Positions 31,160 to 34,539 of a stretch of 34,539 nucleotides of DNA are shown here, one piece after another. Position numbers and translations under genes: made by a program. The notes beneath the pieces are model-generated. The model was not told the origin of the DNA and did no database searches. It saw nothing but the letters and a program-made list of their open reading frames with translations. How positions within the stretch are numbered: position 1 is the first letter of the stretch; each line of letters starts with the position of its first letter. The DNA is from Sulfurimonas sp. (GTDB lineage Bacteria; Campylobacterota; Campylobacteria; Campylobacterales; Sulfurimonadaceae). Location of the stretch: contig NZ_JALOAA010000022.1 of assembly GCF_023229025.1 (NCBI RefSeq), positions 1-34,539 of the forward strand, written 5' to 3'.

Positions 31160-32110
31160 CTATCTCATCTTCTCATATATCTCAACAAGCGCATCAACAA
31201 AAAACTCACTATCATTTGGACATTTGCAAACTCTATAATCTTTAAAACCTAGCTCTTGTGCAACTTCACGGTACTCAATCTCTAGCTCAAAGTCTGTTTC
31301 AGAGTTATCAATAGTAAATGCCAGAGGAAATATAAGCACACACTTAGCCTTAACCTCTTTTAGCTTATCCTCAAGCGAAGGCTTTAGCCACTCCATGGGT
31401 CCTACTTTTGACTGATATGCAAGATGCACCGCGTTAAAGTTCATACCCGCGTTTTTGAGTATATTTTTTAGTATATCTACATGTCTATTTATATGTTTTT
31501 CATAGACATCGCCTCGCTCTATCACTTTTACAGGAAGTCCGTGAGCTGAAAATATTAGGTCAAAATCGCTACACTCATGAGCACTAATACGCTCCTCAAT
31601 CCTTTGCAATATCGCTTTGTTGTAGTTCTCGTTTTCAAAGAAGTGCTTAATCTCTACTAAAACGGCATTTTTGCCGTTTATGTGGTACTGCTCCTCAAAA
31701 TCCTCTAAAGATGACTTAGTCGTAGTAGTTGAGAACTGTGGATAGAGTGGAATGAGATAAATTTTTTCTATCTCTTTGCTGTTTAATCTCTCTATAACTT
31801 CAGAGGCAAAAGGAGGTGTATAGCGCATAGCAAAATCAACAACAACATCATCTCCAAATCGTGATTGAAGCTTTTGAACTAATTTTTGTGTATGTCCTAC
31901 AAGAGGTGATTTACCGCCTATTTGTCTATATATATCTTGTGATTTTTCTGTTCTGCTAAAGGTAATCATGGTAGCGATAAACCTCCTTAGAAGCGAACTC
32001 TTTACTGTTATTATATTTTTATCGTTAAACATATTGGTCAAAAAAAGTTCGACCTCTTCCAGATTGTTTGGACCGCCCATATTTAGTAAAACAATCGCTT
32101 CTTTTTTCAT
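31160..32110 (-). CDS. hemH: Ferrochelatase
   Basis: This enzyme inserts ferrous iron into protoporphyrin IX (or the coproporphyrin route) in the last part of heme synthesis. The 316-residue protein has the family pattern: LLNMGGPNNLEEVELFL near the start, catalytic His190 in LIFSAHGLPV, and the conserved IDNSETDFELEIEY (around 268-280) with the metal-handling Glu. YQSKVGPMEWLKPS is the substrate-binding loop typical of bacterial enzymes. Length is normal. It begins two bases after the DUF2461 gene and fits well beside a cytochrome c assembly gene in a heme-using anaerobe/microaerobe. Confidence 0.95.
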   Translation of the reverse strand: MKKEAIVLLNMGGPNNLEEVELFLTNMFNDKNIITVKSSLLRRFIATMITFSRTEKSQDIYRQIGGKSPLVGHTQKLVQKLQSRFGDDVVVDFAMRYTPPFASEVIERLNSKEIEKIYLIPLYPQFSTTTTKSSLEDFEEQYHINGKNAVLVEIKHFFENENYNKAILQRIEERISAHECSDFDLIFSAHGLPVKVIERGDVYEKHINRHVDILKNILKNAGMNFNAVHLAYQSKVGPMEWLKPSLEDKLKEVKAKCVLIFPLAFTIDNSETDFELEIEYREVAQELGFKDYRVCKCPNDSEFFVDALVEIYEKMR

Positions 32111-32112
32111 TA

Positions 32113-32811
32113 CTAATCCTCTTTAGCTCTTAAACTTATCTCATATACAATGCGCTGCAATGGTAGCATATCTTCATATATTTTATATAGCGTATCAATC
32201 AGTCTATCGCCCTCTTCTATGAGGTTTGGTTCTAAAATTTTATAGGTTGCCATCCCTTTGTATAGACTCAACTCCACACTTGACATCTCTGCACTAAAAC
32301 CTCGCGGATATCTCTTGTACTCTTTTTCAATTGTTTTATACCCCTTTGCTTCAAGGAGTTTTAAAAGCCTATCTAGAGCAACTCTTCTTTTATCATCTTT
32401 TATATATTCACGGTAAGCATCTAGCATAGGTTTTTCAAACCATCTTACACCGACAGAGACAAAAAGCTCATCGGGTGAGAAGTGGAGATAAAAAGAGGAT
32501 TTTTGCAGTCTGCCCCCACTGCTGCCTTGAGTGAAAATAATTCCGATTCTTGATTTTAGGGGTGCTTTATTTGCGCCCATTCTGCGAGTATCGCGAAATA
32601 TTCTAAAGAGTGCTTTGTTTATTTTCGGCTCAAAATCAATTGTCGGCTCAAGCGCCATGAGATGTTCACCCATCTCAACAGCAAAAGCGCGTGAAGGATT
32701 TAAGATAACTTTCTCATACTCACTTCTGTGTGCTTCAAACCACTCTTTATTGTTATTTTTGCGGATAGCTCTTAAAAAAGCAATCGCACCTTTAAATCCA
32801 TTAAACTCTAT
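32113..32811 (-). CDS. DUF2461/TIGR02453-family protein with unusual start
   Basis: The family signature is seen from residue 2 if translation begins at ATA 32811: IEFNGFKGAIAFLRAIRKN, then NNKEWFEAHRSEYE, matching the usual F.GF..A..FL..L..NN...WF..... beginning. No ATG, GTG or TTG occurs in frame upstream of 32673, where an ATG would give only 186 residues and cut off 46 conserved ones. AAGAGG lies seven bases before the ATA. So either an ATA (or the adjacent GTC) is used, or the start was mutated. With ATA the protein is 232 residues, normal for the family. Function is unknown. It lies between the flavodiiron gene and hemH. Confidence 0.75.
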   Translation of the reverse strand: MEFNGFKGAIAFLRAIRKNNNKEWFEAHRSEYEKVILNPSRAFAVEMGEHLMALEPTIDFEPKINKALFRIFRDTRRMGANKAPLKSRIGIIFTQGSSGGRLQKSSFYLHFSPDELFVSVGVRWFEKPMLDAYREYIKDDKRRVALDRLLKLLEAKGYKTIEKEYKRYPRGFSAEMSSVELSLYKGMATYKILEPNLIEEGDRLIDTLYKIYEDMLPLQRIVYEISLRAKED

Positions 32812-32822
32812 GACAAGGCCTC

Positions 32823-34016
32823 TTATATTTTAGTCTCTTTTGCAAACTCTTCTCCAAAATCAATACACAACTTCGTGCCCTCTTCATCAGGCATCCACTC
32901 CATTTTTAAACCATCGTTTACTAGCTCAAATCCACTATCAACTAATCTCTCGTTTAAAACTTTCACAGACTCTCCGCTCCAGCCGTAAGAGCCAAAAGAG
33001 GAGGCTTTTTTGTTTTTAAACTTCAAAGCCTTTATAAGCTCAAAGGCAGCCGCTACAGAGGTTAGCACTCCTCTATTTACTGTAGGAGAGCCGACTAAAA
33101 TCGCTTTGGATTTAAAAACCTCAGACATTACATCATTTTTATCTTTTTTGCTAAGATGCAGAAGTTTTACCACTACTTCACTATCTGCTTGCATAATCCC
33201 TTTGGCAATTAACTCTGCCATTACTCTAGTAGCATCCCACATTGTGTCGTAAATAATTGTAATCTGATTCTCTTGATAATCTTTAGCCCACTTAAGATAA
33301 AGATCGATTACCTGTTTAGGATTATCTCTCCAGATTACTCCATGAGATGTACAAATCATATCAAAAGGGAGATTGAGCGATAAAATCTCTTCTATCTTTC
33401 TTATAAGCATAGGGCTGTAAGGTGTAAGTATATTTGCATAATATTTCAAACACTCAATATGGAGTTCGGACTGATCTACTAAGTCATTATAAATCGCAGA
33501 GCTTGCATAGTGCTGCCCAAAAGCATCGTTACTAAACAAAATATTGTCCTGCGTTAAATAACATGCCATGCTATCTGGCCAATGGAGCATCGGCATCTCA
33601 ATAAAAATCAACTCCTTATCGCCTAAACTAAGCTTATCACCGGTTTTTACAATATGAAAATTCCAATCTTTATGATACTGACCCTTTAGTGATTTAACAC
33701 AGTTTTTACTGCAGTAAATAGGCGTATCAGGTATCAGGCTCATTAACTCGACCAGCGCTCCGGTATGATCTTTTTCTCCATGGTTTATAACAATGTAGTC
33801 AATATCTTTTAAATCTATCTTATTTTTAAGATTTTTGATAAAGACCTCACTAAAGGCATCATTTACGGTATCTATAAGAACATTTTTCTCTTCTTTAATT
33901 AGATACGCATTATATGAAGAACCTTTGTGAGTAGAGTATCTATAACCTTGATAATGCTCTATTTCCCAGTCAACATTACCGACATGATAAATGTTGCCCT
34001 TTATATTAAAGTCCAT
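32823..34016 (-). CDS. fprA: Flavodiiron protein (A-type flavoprotein)
   Basis: A 397-residue oxygen- or nitric-oxide-reducing enzyme. The metallo-beta-lactamase-like half holds the diiron ligands: His79, Glu81, Asp83 and His84 in NHGEKDHTG, then His145 in MLHWPDSM, Asp164 in SNDAF, and a last His in CTSHGVIW. The second half (about 250-397) is a flavodoxin domain binding FMN, with TMWDATRVMA as phosphate loop and SFGSYGWSGE later. Electrons normally come from rubredoxin, and the rubredoxin gene ends six bases upstream. This pair detoxifies oxygen or NO. No fused rubredoxin domain is present. Confidence 0.93.
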   Translation of the reverse strand: MDFNIKGNIYHVGNVDWEIEHYQGYRYSTHKGSSYNAYLIKEEKNVLIDTVNDAFSEVFIKNLKNKIDLKDIDYIVINHGEKDHTGALVELMSLIPDTPIYCSKNCVKSLKGQYHKDWNFHIVKTGDKLSLGDKELIFIEMPMLHWPDSMACYLTQDNILFSNDAFGQHYASSAIYNDLVDQSELHIECLKYYANILTPYSPMLIRKIEEILSLNLPFDMICTSHGVIWRDNPKQVIDLYLKWAKDYQENQITIIYDTMWDATRVMAELIAKGIMQADSEVVVKLLHLSKKDKNDVMSEVFKSKAILVGSPTVNRGVLTSVAAAFELIKALKFKNKKASSFGSYGWSGESVKVLNERLVDSGFELVNDGLKMEWMPDEEGTKLCIDFGEEFAKETKI

Positions 34017-34022
34017 ATCTAG

Positions 34023-34181
34023 TTAAATCTCTTCAAAATCATCTTTAGTAACGCCACACTCCGGACATCTCCAATCATCAGGAATATCCTCAAAAGCCGT
34101 TCCCGGCTCAACTCCAGAATCAGGATCACCAATCGCAGGATCATAAATATAACCGCATACCGTACATACATATTTTTTCAT
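34023..34181 (-). CDS. Rubredoxin
   Basis: A 52-residue iron protein with both CxxC knuckles: KKYVCTVCGYIYDP (Cys6, Cys9) and DWRCPECGV (Cys39, Cys42). It transfers single electrons, here almost certainly to the flavodiiron protein encoded next. It runs from ATG 34181 to TAA 34023, with AGGAG seven bases upstream. It is too short for many gene callers but fully convincing. First gene of the leftward core operon. Confidence 0.97.
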   Translation of the reverse strand: MKKYVCTVCGYIYDPAIGDPDSGVEPGTAFEDIPDDWRCPECGVTKDDFEEI

Positions 34182-34202
34182 GACTTACTCCTAATGTTTT
34201 TA

Positions 34203-34224
34203 TATAGTGAATTAACACTCTATA
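34203..34224. promoter_or_regulatory. Inverted repeat before the rubredoxin operon
   Basis: TATAGTG (34203-34209) and CACTCTATA (34216-34224) nearly mirror each other around AATTAA, with one extra base pair in the right arm. This lies in the 60-base gap before rubredoxin, so it is a plausible operator for a redox or NO regulator. No regulator gene is present in the window. Confidence 0.4.
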
Positions 34225-34241
34225 TTCTACCATCTTTGTAT

Positions 34242-34539
34242 TTAAGCTAGCTTTCTATTTCTAAAAGCGACAACTATTACAATAAATAAAATCGTATATG
34301 TTACAGGCACAAAGTCCGGAATCGGAACAGGATCGCCCTTTGCATATGAGTGCATTCCGGCAAGGTAATAGTTTACTCCAAAATAAGTCATTAATACAGA
34401 TGTAAATGAGAGCAAAGATATTACACTAAAGTTAAATTCACTATAAATTGACTTGATAAATCTCAAGTGAACTACTACTGCGTAGATAAGAATTGTCACA
34501 AGTGCCCATGTCTCTTTTGGATCCCAACCCCAATATCTA
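34242..34539 (-). CDS. ccsA: CcsA/ResC-type cytochrome c biogenesis protein, C-terminal part only
   Basis: The visible 3' part of a heme-handling system II cytochrome c maturation protein. The hallmark WGWDPKETWALV heme-binding WWD-like motif reads in at the window edge (34500-34535), followed by membrane helices (TILIYAVVVHLRF, FSVISLLSFTSVLMTYFGVNYYLAG and VTYTILFIVIVVAF). The 5' part lies beyond base 34539. In Campylobacterota this is often a CcsB-CcsA fusion. It exports or binds heme and attaches it to apocytochrome c at the outer face of the membrane. It lies beside hemH, consistent with heme traffic. Confidence 0.92.
   Translation of the reverse strand, partial: RYWGWDPKETWALVTILIYAVVVHLRFIKSIYSEFNFSVISLLSFTSVLMTYFGVNYYLAGMHSYAKGDPVPIPDFVPVTYTILFIVIVVAFRNRKLA

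Overview
The window reads as the accessory end of a Campylobacterota (Epsilonproteobacteria, Sulfurimonas-like) chromosome. This rests on very AT-rich DNA, strong AGGAG ribosome sites with weak -35 boxes, and a core block with ferrochelatase, rubredoxin, a flavodiiron protein and a CcsA-type cytochrome c assembly protein. Organism assignment is inference from gene content and style.

Layout. (1) 1-2.8 kb: plasmid/phage-like control region: a RepA-type RecA-fold ATPase, an unknown partner, a divergent CI-like repressor with a clean inverted-repeat operator, and a 57-residue gene. (2) 2.9-5.9 kb: a compact CBASS operon (HNH-SAVED effector, CD-NTase, stand-alone E2-like protein, i.e. short type II). 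(3) 6.0-9.8 kb: an IetAS-like pair (AAA ATPase plus S8 subtilase) followed by a 42-residue basic peptide gene, with a promoter carrying two TGTCCCAA repeats. (4) 9.9-22.4 kb: a seven-gene operon on one strand: degenerate methylase/specificity fusion, HsdM, HsdS, SIR2, HerA, RhuM, HsdR. The SIR2-HerA pair and RhuM sit between hsdS and hsdR, with four-base overlaps. (5) 22.5-28.4 kb: two homologous, direct-oriented composite repeat arrays flank about 4.4 kb holding a serine recombinase, a class II Fic protein, a cold-shock-domain membrane protein, a three-gene small envelope module and its XRE repressor; a trypsin-like protease gene follows the second array. (6) 28.4-28.8 kb: a gene-poor boundary that contains a 100-base copy of the repA 3' tail in opposite orientation. 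(7) 28.85-34.5 kb: core chromosome.

How it works together: from 1 to about 28.6 kb this is a defence island on a replicative or integrative element. Its layers are DNA modification/restriction, NAD depletion by SIR2, cyclic-nucleotide signalling to an HNH nuclease, protease/ATPase immunity, and AMPylation or proteolysis. No integrase, tRNA, rRNA, CRISPR array or complete IS is visible. The integration machinery, if any, lies left of base 1.

Most unusual items: the two locus-homogenised repeat arrays, the nesting of SIR2-HerA-RhuM inside a type I operon that also has a catalytically broken methylase fusion, the repA-tail copy with conserved motif spacing, several genes under 60 codons, and a core gene with no usual start codon.
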